Under the pieces are notes generated by a model. The model worked only from the letters and a program-made list of their open reading frames with translations. It was not told where the DNA came from and did no database searches. Positions 1-11,600 of a stretch of DNA of 64,000 nucleotides are shown here, piece by piece (position 1 is the stretch's first letter; each line of letters starts with the position of its first letter). Location of the stretch: contig JARUPY010000546.1 in assembly GCA_029817715.1 (NCBI GenBank), positions 58,754-122,753 on the forward strand, read 5' to 3'. The translations under genes and the position numbers were made by a program. The DNA comes from Melastoma dodecandrum. Taxonomy: Eukaryota; Streptophyta; Magnoliopsida; Myrtales; Melastomataceae.

Positions 1-2
1 AA

Positions 3-1232
3 GAAATGTGGGATAGACTTGCTTTGATCTATGAAGGAACAGAACAAGTCAAGGAGTCCAAAATAAATGCTTTAGTAACTCAATACGAAGCATTCAAGAT
101 GAAAAAGGATGAGTCAATAAATCAAATGTTTGATAGACTCACCGAAATTACTAATACCATGGAATCACTTGGCAAAACAATTTCTAATTCTGAGTTGGTC
201 AGAAAGATACTTCGCTCATTGCCTGAAACTTGGGAAGCCAAGAAGACGGCAATTGAAGAAGCTAAAGATTTGACAAACTTAAGTCTTCAACAGTTGCTTG
301 GTTCTCTCGTTGCTTACGAAAATGAGAACAAGGTTGCTGACGATAAGAAGATCAATGCTGTTGCATTCAAGGGAAGTACCGAAATGTCCGATGAATCCGA
401 GGATGAGTCTTCATCTGATTCTGAGGATGAAGTTTCCTTGATGGCAAAGAAATTCAAAAGATATCTTCTCAAAAATCGCTTTAAGGGAAAGCGAGAGATT
501 AAAAAGAAGAATACAAAATCACACCAAAGTAAAGGTGGTGTGTGCTTTGAGTGCAATAAACCTGGTCACTTGAGACCAGATTGCCCATTCTGGAATGAGA
601 AGGGCAAGTCTTCAAAATATAAGAAAAATGCCATGATGGCATCTTGGAGTGATAGTGACGAAGAATCAGATCAGGATGACGAAACAGCAAACATCTGCTA
701 TATGGCGCAAACTGATGCTGATACTGAGAAGGTAAATGCTTTCTCACCTTCTGATCTGTCTGCTGAAGATATTGAGAATCTTTTCTCCGAACTTTATGAT
801 AAAATTGAGTCTTTATCCGCAAACAATAAGGCTCTTAAGAAGGAGAATAAATTCTTGAGTGCTGAGAACGATTCTCTAAAGGAAGAGTTATCAGCAAAGG
901 CTAAGAAAGCGACAAAGAAACTTTCTCAATCCAAATTAATGATTGAGGAGCTGCAACAGCAACTTGATGCTGTAAACAACAAAACAGAATTATGTATGCA
1001 TGAGAAGCATGATTCTGGAAATGAGAAACATTCACGACATGGGAAATATGTTCCCCCTCATGTTAGGAATGGCGAGTCTCACTTTATTATTCAAAGGTTA
1101 CCTAGGCTTTGTTACTATTGTAGAAAGCCGGATCATTTCATTAAAAATTGCCTTGTGCGGCGAAATGACATGCTTGGCATTACTTCTAAAGTTGATGGTT
1201 CTATTGTTAAATGGAAGCAACGACTTACTTAA
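3..1232 (+). CDS. gag: Copia gag polyprotein, N-terminus outside window
   Basis: This is the nucleocapsid/capsid region that packages the retrotransposon RNA. The frame is open from base 3, so the protein continues to the left of the window. The first ~100 residues are the UBN2-type gag domain (phrases such as VRKILRSLPETWEAK). An acidic Ser/Asp/Glu stretch follows, then a CX2CX4HX4C zinc knuckle (CFECNKPGHLRPDC) near residue 182, a coiled coil (~residues 265-330) and a second CX2CX4HX4C knuckle (CYYCRKPDHFIKNC) near residue 370. The ORF ends in TAA at 1230-1232. The protease frame continues directly after this stop in the same reading frame, which is unusual for Copia elements with one gag-pol ORF. 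Confidence 0.9.
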   Translation, partial: EMWDRLALIYEGTEQVKESKINALVTQYEAFKMKKDESINQMFDRLTEITNTMESLGKTISNSELVRKILRSLPETWEAKKTAIEEAKDLTNLSLQQLLGSLVAYENENKVADDKKINAVAFKGSTEMSDESEDESSSDSEDEVSLMAKKFKRYLLKNRFKGKREIKKKNTKSHQSKGGVCFECNKPGHLRPDCPFWNEKGKSSKYKKNAMMASWSDSDEESDQDDETANICYMAQTDADTEKVNAFSPSDLSAEDIENLFSELYDKIESLSANNKALKKENKFLSAENDSLKEELSAKAKKATKKLSQSKLMIEELQQQLDAVNNKTELCMHEKHDSGNEKHSRHGKYVPPHVRNGESHFIIQRLPRLCYYCRKPDHFIKNCLVRRNDMLGITSKVDGSIVKWKQRLT

Positions 1233-4200
1233 ATTCTTTCTCTATTTCAGGGATGCTTCAAGTCTATCACTAAGGACCATGTATGGTACTTAGATAGTGG
1301 CTGTTCGAGGCATATGTCAGGAGATGTCTCCTTATTCTCCACACTGGTTTTCCAGGATGGTGGTGCTGTCACTTTTGGTGATAATGGAAAAGGGATGGTT
1401 AAAGGAACAGGAACCATTTGCTGTTCTAACTCCCTAACCATTGAAGGAGTTCTTTATGTTAAAGGCCTCCAACATAATTTGATTAGTATCAGCCAATTGT
1501 GCGATAAAGGTTACAATGTTTCTTTCAATGAGAGAACATGTAACGTTTCACGGGATGGTGTCACTTGCTTCGTTGGTGAACGCAAGAAAAACATCTATAT
1601 CCTGTCCTTTAAGAACATTTCCGCTGGAGAAAATTGTCTCTTGTCCGTTAAGGACGAGGCTACTCTGTGGCATAGAAAGTTGGGACATGCTAACTACGAC
1701 TTGCTGTCCAAACTTGTCAAAAAGGACATCATTAAGGGATTGCCTAAAATCAAGTTTGACAATGACCAAGTTTGCAAAGCTTGTGCTATTGGCAAACAAA
1801 CAAAGGTATCCTTTAAAAGTAAAAATATGATTTCAAGCAAAGCTCCGCTTCATTTACTTCATATGGACTTATTTGGTCCAACAAGGACTCAAAGTCTTGG
1901 AGGTAAATGTTATGGATTAGTTGTGGTAGATGACTTTTCCAGATTCACTTGGGTTAAATTCTTAGCTCACAAAAGTGATGCGTTTGCAACCTTTGAAACT
2001 TTAGTCAAACAACTTCAAAACGAGAAAGGTGTTTCTCTAAGAAGCATAAGAACGGATCATGGTACCGAATTTGAGAACCATGACTTTGCTTCATTTTGTG
2101 AAGAATATGGTATTAATCATAATTTCTCTGCTCCATACACTCCACAGCAAAATGGAGTTGTAGAGCGAAAGAATCGAACCTTACAAGACATGGCGAGAAC
2201 CATGTTGCTGGAAAGTGAGGTTGCTAAAAATCTTTGGGCTGAAGCTGTAAGCACAGCATGCTACATCTCAAATCGTATTCATTTGATGCACTCTTTAGGT
2301 AAAACGCCTTATGAGTTATATAAAGGCAGAAAGCCTAATATCTCATACTTTCATCCATTTGGAAGTAAGTGCTATATCTTGAGACCCATTAAAGATGGTG
2401 TCGGGAAGTTTGATGCTCGATCTGATGAGGGCATATTCTTAGGATACTCCCTAACGAGCAAAGCATATAGAGTTTTTAATAAAAGAACTCTAACTGTTGA
2501 AGAGTCTATCAATGTTAAAATTGATGACTCTCCTACACAGGAGGAAGTTGCTGTGGAAGCAGTAGCACAATCCTCAACAACAACATCAAATGAAACCTCC
2601 CAGCAAATGATTGCTGACAATAATCCGAACGGAAACACTGTAGCAGATGTACAGCAAGTGCCTGCTGCACACACTGAAAATGCTTCTGGTGATTTCCAGG
2701 ATATTCAAATTGAGAATCGTGTTCCTTCGCTATATAAGAAAAGACATCCTATTGATCAAGTAATAGGTTCTTTGCACACAGGAGTGCGAACCCGCAATAC
2801 AACAAGTTTGTACTGTGAACGCTCTGCTTTTATCTCTCAAGATGAACCTCAAGGCATTGATGATGCTCTTGATGATCCTAATTGGATTCTTGCTATGCAA
2901 GAGGAATTGAACCAATTTGAGAGAAACAAAGTTTGGAGTTTAGTACCTAGACCCAATGATCGTTCCATTATTGGAACAAAATGGGTTTATCGAAATAAAC
3001 TTGACGAGTCTGGAAATGTTGTAAGAAACAAAGCTAGACTTGTAGCAAAAGGTTACTCACAAGAAGAAGGCATCGATTATGATGAAACGTTCGCCCCAGT
3101 GGCGCGTCTAGAAGCAATACGCTTACTCCTAGCGTATGCTTGCTATAATAACTTTAAGTTATTTCAAATGGATGTGAAAAGTGCTTTCCTAAATGGTGAT
3201 ATAAAAGAGGAAGTCTATGTTGAACAACCTCCTGGATTCACCGATCCAAAGTATCGTAATCATGTTTATAAGCTCTCTAAAGCTTTGTATGGGCTTAAGC
3301 AAGCTCCGCGAGCATGGTACGAAAAGCTTAGTTCCTTTCTTATAGCAAAGGGATATAGGCGTGGAAAAATTGATACAACATTGTTTCTTAAGAAACAGGA
3401 TGCTGATCTTTTAGTTGCTCAAATATATGTCGATGACATTATATTTGGTTCAACTAATGAAAAATTATGTAATGAATTCTCTGATCTAATGAAAGGGGAA
3501 TTTGAAATGAGTCTCATGGGAGAACTTACTTTCTTCCTCGGACTTCAAATTAAACAAACGGAAGATGGAATTTTCATCCATCAAGAAAAGTACAGCAAAC
3601 AGTTGCTCAAGAAATTTGATCTTGAGAATGCTAAATCTTTGTCAACTCCAATTGGTAGTAATACCAAAATTGATAAAGACGAAAGTGGAAAGGAAATTGA
3701 TTCCAAACTATACAGAAGTATGATAGGATCATTGCTATATCTTACTGCTTCACTACCAGATATCATGTTCAGCGTATGCTTATGCGCCAGATATCAGTCT
3801 GTTCCAAAAGAGTCACACCTTGATGCAGTTAAGAGGATCTTTCGATACCTCGCAGGAACTGTTAGCTTAGGTCTGTGGTATCCAAGAGAATCGTTGCTGG
3901 ATCCTAGAGGATATTCAGATGCTGACTATGCTGGATGTCGTATTGATAGGAAAAGCACGCCTGGTACTTGCCAACTATTGGGAAATATGCTTATTTCATG
4001 GTTCTCTAAGAAGCAGACAACTGTCGCTTTATCCACAGGTGAGGCTGAATACGTATCAGCAGCTAGTTGCTGTGCGCAGTTACTATGGATGCGACAACAA
4101 CTCGAAGATTATGATCTTCATTTTGATTCTATACCAATAATGTGTGACAACACAAGTGCAATTAATTTATCACAAAATCATGTCTATCACTCAAGATCTA

Positions 4201-4373
4201 AGCATATTGAGTTGAGACACCACTTTCTACGTGATAATGTACAAAGCGGTAAAGTTGATATTCAGTATGTAAATACTGAGCAACAGCTTGCTGATATCCT
4301 TACTAAACCGCTTGGCAAAGAGAGGTTTGAATATTTACGAAGTGAATTAGAGATATGTAATCTCAATCTCTAA
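1233..4373 (+). CDS. pol: Copia pol: protease, integrase, reverse transcriptase, RNase H
   Basis: The polyprotein makes and integrates the element's cDNA. The frame is open from just after the gag stop. Visible in order: aspartic protease motif DSGCSRHM (GAT at 1293; the first ATG is 1314); an HHCC zinc-binding pre-integrase region (LWHRKLGH...CKAC, ~1665-1785); integrase core with D (MDLFGP), D (RTDHGTEF) and E (NGVVERKNR); Copia RT from about 2920 with the catalytic YVDD near 3426; RNase H with SDADYAG, STGEAEY and the terminal ADILTKPL. No stop interrupts about 1,045 codons and the catalytic residues are present, so the enzyme looks functional. No ATG lies near the true N-terminus, so pol must be made by stop suppression, splicing or a repaired parent copy. 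Confidence 0.93.
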   Translation: MLSLFQGCFKSITKDHVWYLDSGCSRHMSGDVSLFSTLVFQDGGAVTFGDNGKGMVKGTGTICCSNSLTIEGVLYVKGLQHNLISISQLCDKGYNVSFNERTCNVSRDGVTCFVGERKKNIYILSFKNISAGENCLLSVKDEATLWHRKLGHANYDLLSKLVKKDIIKGLPKIKFDNDQVCKACAIGKQTKVSFKSKNMISSKAPLHLLHMDLFGPTRTQSLGGKCYGLVVVDDFSRFTWVKFLAHKSDAFATFETLVKQLQNEKGVSLRSIRTDHGTEFENHDFASFCEEYGINHNFSAPYTPQQNGVVERKNRTLQDMARTMLLESEVAKNLWAEAVSTACYISNRIHLMHSLGKTPYELYKGRKPNISYFHPFGSKCYILRPIKDGVGKFDARSDEGIFLGYSLTSKAYRVFNKRTLTVEESINVKIDDSPTQEEVAVEAVAQSSTTTSNETSQQMIADNNPNGNTVADVQQVPAAHTENASGDFQDIQIENRVPSLYKKRHPIDQVIGSLHTGVRTRNTTSLYCERSAFISQDEPQGIDDALDDPNWILAMQEELNQFERNKVWSLVPRPNDRSIIGTKWVYRNKLDESGNVVRNKARLVAKGYSQEEGIDYDETFAPVARLEAIRLLLAYACYNNFKLFQMDVKSAFLNGDIKEEVYVEQPPGFTDPKYRNHVYKLSKALYGLKQAPRAWYEKLSSFLIAKGYRRGKIDTTLFLKKQDADLLVAQIYVDDIIFGSTNEKLCNEFSDLMKGEFEMSLMGELTFFLGLQIKQTEDGIFIHQEKYSKQLLKKFDLENAKSLSTPIGSNTKIDKDESGKEIDSKLYRSMIGSLLYLTASLPDIMFSVCLCARYQSVPKESHLDAVKRIFRYLAGTVSLGLWYPRESLLDPRGYSDADYAGCRIDRKSTPGTCQLLGNMLISWFSKKQTTVALSTGEAEYVSAASCCAQLLWMRQQLEDYDLHFDSIPIMCDNTSAINLSQNHVYHSRSKHIELRHHFLRDNVQSGKVDIQYVNTEQQLADILTKPLGKERFEYLRSELEICNLNL

Positions 4374-4606
4374 GATGATATTGTCATTCTTGAGAAATTC
4401 TCAATAGGAATATAAAATTCCTAAAAATGATGCAGAAATATTCGTGGGGTGCCAACCAAAACTTCTATATCTTTTATTTCCTTCTTTATCTTTTAAATAT
4501 TCTATAAAACCAAAAAACTACCTACGGTTTCTTTTCAAATCCCTAACTTCCCTCGTTTCTTCTTCAACCTCAACCCTCTTCCTTCTTCTCCATTTCTCCT
4601 CCAACA

Positions 4607-6283
4607 ATGGCACACAAATCCGCGAAATCTGGAAAGGGCAAGGGAACCCCCAAGAAACGGTCACAGGTTGTGGCTGCTTCTGCCCAGCAACTACCTGTTG
4701 TGGAGCCTCCGTCAGTTACTGAGGGGGAGCCCTCGATGATGCAAACCCCTGCTCCGGTGGTCACTGAGACCAAGGAGACACCTGCTGCGGTTCCTGCCAA
4801 GGACAATGTGGCTTCGACTGGTGATGCCACCACTTTTGGCGAACCTGAGGGTGCTACGGAGAAAACCCTCGTTGTTAAGGAGGAAACCATTCCACCAGAG
4901 GCGGTTACCAAGTCTACTTCTGCGTCTCCCAAAGCAGCAAACTCCCCTGCTACTGATGCGGAGACTCAAGCCGAAAAAGGCAAGAAAAGCGCTGAGGATC
5001 CTGAGGATTTCCAGAGCACCGATGAACAGGACTCTTTGGCTGAAGAGACTCCTGACGAGGATGAGAATGTGGAGGTGATCGGCTCTGTTCAGAATCCTCC
5101 GATTCGCTCTTCTCTGGGTGTTGCCTCTCACACCAGGATGAAGCGACCTTATGCTGGTATAAGGGATGGTATGCATTCTGGCTCTCCTATTCACAAGAAA
5201 GTGAGAAATGCAGATTCCTTTGTTTTTATTCCTGCGGTTGATCAGTATGTTTCTCTGGCTGAATTAAATCGGATTCTTGCTGATGATACTATGCCAAATA
5301 GAAACATGACCAAGCGCAACATTGCTGCATGCAAGCGTGTAGACTTTGATTGGTTTACTCAACATGAGCTCTGCTTTGCTGAGATGTTTGAAAGGTTGAC
5401 CTGGCGATCCTTTTGTGAATATGATGGCATCAGTTCCATCTCAAAGGTCAAGGAATTCTATGCCAATATTACCTTTCATAAGGAAGATTCTCTCATTAAA
5501 TTCATCAAGGTGTTGGTAGATGAGAAAACCTTTGTTTTCTCTGTGTTTGATGTCTGCCGCCTCTTTGAATCTGATCTTGTTAACAACCTGAGGGTGATCA
5601 GTGAAGGAAAGCTGGAAGCTTATCAGACCATCAACGATGGTGAGGTGGTTGCTGTCAGCGGATATCTGCAGAACACCGGGCTGAGTTTCAGCAACCGGAT
5701 GTTTCACAAGGCAGTAATGTCTTGCTTGGCCCCTCGGATTGGCAGCATCGACACTGTCATGCCAAGAGATTGGAATCTGATGGTTCATCTTAAAAGAGGT
5801 ATTCCTGTGAACTTGGGAAGTGTGATATTTGGCCATATGGCATCTTGTGTTCAGGACGAGAACAGGGCACTTCCATTTGCACATGTTATCACTGCATTGC
5901 TGCAGTTCTATGGGGAGCAGATTGTTCCTGTGAATCAAATGGACACCTGGAGTACTCAGGTTATTGGAGCTAACTCTGTAGCAAGTATGGGCTACCAGTA
6001 TGTGGATGGTGTTTTTGTCAAGAAACCAACCAAGCGACAGATCGCTGCTTCTGTCCGTGGCAAGTCCACAGCTGAACTTGGCAAGCAACGCTATGCTGAA
6101 CGTGAGAGGGCGGCTTCTTCATCCAAGGATGAGTCCCCTTCTTCTTCTAAGCTGCAAAAGGTCCTCTGTGAGGAATTAAGCTACACCAGACGCTCCATTC
6201 TTGAGAGGCTGGATGGATTTGCTGAGAGGCTGACCCGCCTAGAAAATATGGTCCAGACCTTGCTTGACAATGCTGAGGATTGA
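4607..6283 (+). CDS. Third ORF of the Copia element (env-like / plant transposon protein domain)
   Basis: A 558-residue ORF lies between pol and the polypurine tracts, in a different frame from pol with a 233-base spacer. SIRE/Maximus elements carry an ORF here that has been called envelope-like. The N-terminal ~160 residues are low-complexity (Ala, Pro, Glu, Thr, Lys). A globular part from about residue 185 to 440 (e.g. FAEMFERLTWRSFCEYDG) recalls the 'putative plant transposon protein' domain found in many plant retroelements. The last 40 residues form a heptad coiled coil (RRSILERLDGFAERLTRLEN). I see no signal peptide or membrane span, so an envelope role is not supported here. Function unknown; assignment rests on position and overall character. 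Confidence 0.75.
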   Translation: MAHKSAKSGKGKGTPKKRSQVVAASAQQLPVVEPPSVTEGEPSMMQTPAPVVTETKETPAAVPAKDNVASTGDATTFGEPEGATEKTLVVKEETIPPEAVTKSTSASPKAANSPATDAETQAEKGKKSAEDPEDFQSTDEQDSLAEETPDEDENVEVIGSVQNPPIRSSLGVASHTRMKRPYAGIRDGMHSGSPIHKKVRNADSFVFIPAVDQYVSLAELNRILADDTMPNRNMTKRNIAACKRVDFDWFTQHELCFAEMFERLTWRSFCEYDGISSISKVKEFYANITFHKEDSLIKFIKVLVDEKTFVFSVFDVCRLFESDLVNNLRVISEGKLEAYQTINDGEVVAVSGYLQNTGLSFSNRMFHKAVMSCLAPRIGSIDTVMPRDWNLMVHLKRGIPVNLGSVIFGHMASCVQDENRALPFAHVITALLQFYGEQIVPVNQMDTWSTQVIGANSVASMGYQYVDGVFVKKPTKRQIAASVRGKSTAELGKQRYAERERAASSSKDESPSSSKLQKVLCEELSYTRRSILERLDGFAERLTRLENMVQTLLDNAED

Positions 6284-6513
6284 GCCATGCTCTCCGTTTA
6301 GGATTGAGCTACTCTCCTTTATCTTTAGGTGTCTGCTTTGTTGTTCTGGAATGAGCTATGCTCTTCTATTTATGAACTTGTTTAATAACTGTTTCGTTTT
6401 GATGCATCGCAGCAACTGTTGGCTGCTGACCTTGTCTTTTAGGTGCTAGCATATTCTTGCTGCACTAGTAATAACACTATCCTTTGTTATCCTCTTTTCT
6501 TTTTGATATGACA

Positions 6514-6640
6514 AAAAGGGGGAGAAGAATAAGTTCAGGGGGAGTTAAGGATTTAAGGGGGAGTGTTAAGGATTTAAGGGGGAGTTCACACAAGCTCGAT
6601 CCCTAAGTTCATATTTTGTCATCATCAAAAAGGGGGAGAA
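6514..6640 (+). repeat. Five AGGGGGAG polypurine units ahead of the 3' LTR
   Basis: AGGGGGAG occurs at 6517, 6537, 6556, 6577 and 6631. The two outer copies sit in AAAAAGGGGGAGAA, preceded by similar TTTTGATATGACA / TTTTGTCATCATC leaders; the inner ones alternate with TTAAGGATTTA. The last copy directly abuts the LTR start (TGTTGA at 6641) and is the polypurine tract expected to prime plus-strand DNA synthesis. The others look like duplicated decoys or secondary tracts, as seen in SIRE-type elements. Confidence 0.85.
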
Positions 6641-8656
6641 TGTTGACCTGGTTTTGATGATGAACTTAAGTGACATGTTACTGGTGGTAAGCGACGTGTT
6701 ACTGGTGGTCAGTATTAATGTCTCACAAGTTATGTGTTCATTCTTAGTGATGAGCTTGAGCAATACGTTGCTAAACCACAGCTAGTAGCAGTTATATATT
6801 ATTGCGTTCCAGTACACTGTTACTGTGATATTACGCATAGAAGTTGAAAATATGGAAACATATTTTTAATAATCATGATTTATTCTAAGATTTATTTTAA
6901 TCTATCTCAGATAATTATTCTGAGCGTCTAAGTTCGTTTAACGTAGCCTAATGATTTTATCATAAGCACTTAGGCAACAAATAAAATGAGATTACCTTTC
7001 CAATTTCTATTTTTGGAAACAAAATATCTTTCTGATTCCCTGCAGCATCGTCTCGCTGTAATGGGAGAACATATCAAATTAAATTTATTTGATTATCACC
7101 ATCAATTAGATAAGATAATGATTAGATAATGTAGATTGGAAATAAATTATCTAATTGATACGGTTAAAGGAAGTTACCATTGGTTCTTACCTTCTATGAA
7201 ACAGCGAACGTTGAGCAGACCTGTCTCCTCGCTGCCAGTTTTGGCAATAAATCTTGGTGATTGCCTAGACGATCTCCCTCCTCCTTCTCCTTTATAAACA
7301 GACCAGTGACGACTAAATTAACTGCCTTTGTGCATCTGTGTGGTCTGTGTGGTCTGTGTGAGCTTTGTGCGTCGACGGAGAGCGGAAGGTGCTAAGTGTC
7401 TCCTGGTTCTTTCTCTTGCAAGCTGCGTGTGAGAGTGTCAAGGGGCTGAGGTCAGATCCCTTGAATCGTCTGAGAGGGACTGTGTGTCCTCCGTGCGTTC
7501 AACGAGCAGCCGGCGAATCGTCTAAGGGAAGCTAAGTGAATACCTGCTCTGAATTCAGTAACCGGTTGCTGACCCATCGGCAAGAAGCCGTTCTTGTCGT
7601 GTCTTTTCGCAGGGAAGTCTCGAGCCTACGGAGTTTGAGCAGTTAGACACGCACTTGCGGGTGCGCGCCAGAAGTCTCGTGCCTGCAGGGTAGAGCAGGA
7701 GTTGGGAACGCCGCCGGAGTGGAAAGAGTTCCTCCTGAGCACAGGGGTGCTGTGCAGAAGTCTTGAACGCCTGATACAGAGGGTTAGTAAAGCAGGTTGC
7801 GTGGAAGCCAACGGATCGGAAAATTCCACCCTAGGCACTGGGTGTGCAGTGCAGTGAGTCACGGCTGTGGTAACCGTGCACATCCGAACTGAGTGTAGGA
7901 CGGATACCTTCTAAGTGGCTTTGTGGTTTTCTTTGTGATCTTTGTGGTTCCTATCTTCGTGATCTTTGTGGTTCAACTTTGTGGTTGTCTCTTAAGCAAG
8001 TGCAGGCTTATCTTAAGGAGAGACAAGATCTGTGTGGAAATCCTCTGCTGAACGATAAAGTGCTGAAGCAATCCTTTGCTGTGAAGCAGAAACGAGCTGC
8101 TCTCTGAGAATACATTCTTCACCGTAAGGAGTTATCTGCGAGGATTTATACTCTAACATAACGTTGTCTGTGCTCTTTGATAAGTCAGGTTTATATTAAG
8201 CGACAACGAGCTGTGTGGAATCCATTGAGCTACCAACTGCTGAGGATAAGCATCATTCTGCTGGAAACGAGAAGACGTCCACTGTGTGAGGAGCTGACCG
8301 TTGCCAGGAGTGATCATCTATTGTACGGGATTCTAAATCTCACTTTGTGAGAGGAACATATGCCTAGTGCAAGGGCTCTTTGCACCCATTATATTATATA
8401 GTGGAATCGTCTTGTTGGTGGAAAGTGGGCGTAGGTCAATTAAGGCTGAACCACCATAAATCACTATGTCCATTACGATTGCGCAAATACTCATACGAAA
8501 ACCTACTTGACAAAATCGTAACAGTTACAGTAAGGTATTTCTCATTCTGAGAAACGCTCTGCTGTGATACAGTACGCTTCCGCTTACACCAAGAAAGGGC
8601 GAAAAAGTGATAAACATTAATTCACCCCCCTCTTAGTGTACATAAACGATCCAACA
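6641..8656 (+). repeat. 3' LTR of the Copia element, 2,016 bp
   Basis: The LTR begins TGTTGA right after the polypurine tract and ends CCAACA, so the ends are TG...CA with a 5-base inverted repeat TGTTG/CAACA. The terminal stretch TTCACCCCCCTCTTAGTGTA is characteristic of large plant Copia LTR ends. It holds internal short duplications (GTTACTGGTGGT twice near 6675-6710; TTTGTGATCTTTGTGGTTC-like units near 7920-7990) and no ORF of note. The partner 5' LTR is outside the window, so divergence and age cannot be estimated. Confidence 0.88.
7291..7298 (+). promoter_or_regulatory. Probable TATA box of the LTR promoter
   Basis: TTTATAAA lies ~650 bp into the LTR after a CT-rich stretch (CTCCCTCCTCCTTCTCC) and is followed by GT-rich sequence, as expected at a U3/R border. 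It is the best TATA candidate seen in the LTR. The transcription start would be about 30 bases downstream. Confidence 0.5.
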
Positions 8657-11600
8657 GCTACCCTTTAGGGTTTAATGAAGCTGTAACCACCCGCTGTTCA
8701 TGGCCCCAGGGGGCATGTGACACGATATGAGCACAGAATGTGTGTCGGGTTCACATGATGTTTGTGACGCGAAGGGTGACACTTGGGAGGACACGCTTTA
8801 GGATCATAACTAGCCAGCGATTACGTGCTACCTTGTCTGTAACTGTTGTTTCGGGCTTAGGTCGACAGCGACATCAACGTGGGAGGAGGCTCGTAGTGTA
8901 TTGGTAAATGTTCTTGGGGATCACTGGGTTACAAAATCCAAACCCTACTACAATTCGCTAGGTGTAAAAGCATTTGCCATAATAAGACAATAAAGGGTCT
9001 AAACCTAGACTTACTTAAGTGAAATGAAATGCTTGTGTTCGAAAACACGCCGGGCAAAGAGGCATCAGGGATACCATACAGAACCTCACCGATTGTTGTT
9101 ACGATGGTTGTCTCGGGCTCTCAGACCAGTTCGATGTCCGAAATTCCATCGCTGCCAAGGATAAAAAGAACATTGGTGGGTTTGGATTTTTCTTCATTGT
9201 GGGTCGTCTCATCACACACTAATCGGTCTAATCCCATTCTTTTCTAACCACATAGAATGCAAAGTCCTAACACGTAAAAACTCCTCTCCCAAAGTCTCTC
9301 CGTTCTCTTTGACAATTGCTAAAAATTTTCCTCAACCTGCTGACCGAGCCCCATTATCATATATCCCCCAAATTAGGATAAGATTACTGCTAACCTTAGA
9401 CAAATGAATTCTCTGATGGTTAAAGAAAGTCTAAGCTCCAGTCGGATTAGACCATCGACACGACCGGAGATCACGATCAGCCGCAATAGGAATTCCGTTT
9501 CGCCTCCACCATTTTAGCCACCAAAAGAAACCACTGCCGAATCCTCCTTCCCTGCACGGCTCAAATCTCGTTTGTTTTTGTTTAATATTCATTAGGATCA
9601 ATGCTTTTGAGACCCCATTAACTTTTCCTACACCCACCTTAATTATATATGACTGTGTGTCCACCACATTAATTATTTCGTGGCTGAGTTGTAAAAACAG
9701 TGTCGTGGGAACAAAACGAACCCCTGAAACAAAAGCGGACTAATTGTTAATCTATAAAGTGGTCGTTTAGTGTGGTCAATAAATAAATGGTGAGGATAAT
9801 GTCGTCCTTTTGGTGCGTTGGTGGCCGCATTAGCGTCACGCTAATTAAAATAATGACGTTATTATCTTGGCCTAAACAAGTGCCTTAATATCTAGGATGA
9901 TGATCATGCTGATTGCAAAAATGATAAAACTAGCAGTACGATTAGTTACTAATGAAGTTAGAGTCAGGAGTTTGGCTGACACATGTGTGCGTTTTCTTGC
10001 TCTTCTGCGGCAGATCCTCTCCAGCATCCATTGAATATGCTCAAGATTCACTGAGGGTGGTATTTAAGTCCGTTCAAAGGTATCTCGAATTAATTGGAAT
10101 GGTGTATGGATCGTCTATACTAGGTTTTTCGTTATCCTCAAACGCTCGAAGGTCCTACAATCGGATCGAGATTCCGTCAAACCCCATCTCACCACAGACG
10201 TGATGGAATTCGCCTTCTCGAACACTCCTAGAAGTATACATACACACTACATAGGGGCTAATACCATTGGGAAAGAGGTTATGCCTTTACTCTAGATGGA
10301 ATGAGTAGACAATATGCACACCTCCACCACCTTTCGAATCATTAGATGGGAAAACTATTCCTATTTTCGAGTCATTAGCTTTCCCCAAATTTTTGGGGGG
10401 TCCAAAACAGAAGGTGGGGTTTGAATCTTTTTTTGGTAAAATCGATCCCATGTCATCGAGGCCTCATTGAAGAAAAGGTATAGGTCGGGGGGTTTGAAAT
10501 CCCACCAAGAAACAATGAAAGGCATCCTCCCACTCAAGGGAAGAAAAAGGAAATTGGTTAAAGCGTGTTTGATCGTGTGTTCATCATAAAATTTGTCCCG
10601 TTGTCTCGCACTGTGGTGATCAACTACCCAATATTCCTATAGGAAAGATAGTTGGCCGACTGTTTATGGCTGTGTTTTCGTGTCTGTGAATGTTCTGGTT
10701 GAGAAATCGCACACGTGTTCTTGTTGACATCCAATCATTCTAAGACAAATTGTCGGCTCAGGAAATGTTTGTTAAGCCATTACATGTAGATTACTCCATG
10801 TAAACTGGGTTCCTATGACTTGGAACTTGGTTTGTTTTAGCGGTAGGTGAAGGCTTGTTTATATTATATAGTTTAAGGTTACTCGATCTTCTTTTACCTT
10901 AGGTTGTCATAAAATGAGCATGCAAATATATCTATTAGAAGATCAGATAAATAATTTTTTGGATCAATTGAACCGTACGCATTCTAAAAGACATGTTTAA
11001 GAGTGAAAGAATGTCTCAACCTCTACGAAAGATAAAATGGCGTCCGCTAGCAACATGAGGTCGCCTGACATTGGGATTGGATAATTTCAGACAGTCTCCG
11101 AGGATAGACATGGAAAGATTTGGAGGGCCGATCGGCGAGATTTCTTGCTCGTGTGCTTTTCACGAATGCGGCAGATTTTGGTCGACCGAATCACGTCTTC
11201 ATTAGTAAAGATAAGCAGAGACCATCGGCGGCGCGGACGAAACGGTCGTCTTACCACGTGGAAGAACTCAACCCGTCTCGGTTTTATCTAGATGATGATT
11301 GCATTGTAGTAACTTAAGAGTTTATGATAACGTCAAAGTTAGTTTTTGAACGTCTTCTGCTTGGCTATGCCGATGTAGACAACGATAAATGACAAATAGA
11401 AATTCTTACATGTCATTACTTTATATACGCTAAGGAAACGTTACGCATATCTTCTCCATCCTCCGCGACTGGTCACAAGCAACTTCTTAATTAAGCTCAA
11501 TTCAATAGATCGGTTTCCTCCCTTCACCTGATTCATCACCTTTGGCGGAAACAAACGCAATTAGTTCAACTTCCCATTTTCGAGAAGGTTCGAGTTTCGG

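Larger units (their letters stand above)
1..8656 (+). mobile_element. Ty1/Copia LTR retrotransposon, SIRE/Maximus type, cut by left window edge
   Basis: The element runs from inside gag at the window start through pol, a third env-like ORF, a cluster of polypurine tracts and a complete 3' LTR. The order protease-integrase-RT-RNase H is the Copia order, and the extra downstream ORF and repeated AGGGGGAG tracts are typical of the SIRE/Maximus lineage. The 5' LTR, primer-binding site and gag N-terminus lie outside the window. Pol, gag (apart from its end) and ORF3 are uninterrupted over more than 5 kb, so the insertion is probably young. The 5 bases after the LTR (gctac, 8657-8661) would be the target-site duplication, which cannot be tested without the left flank. 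Confidence 0.93.

Noticed and set aside
4570..5194. Minus-strand ORFs of 120 and 160 codons across the start of Copia ORF3
   Set aside because: Antisense shadows of a low-complexity, GC-biased coding region; no domain.
7626..7883. 85-codon minus-strand ORF within the Copia LTR
   Set aside because: It lies inside the LTR, is antisense to the element and has no recognisable similarity.
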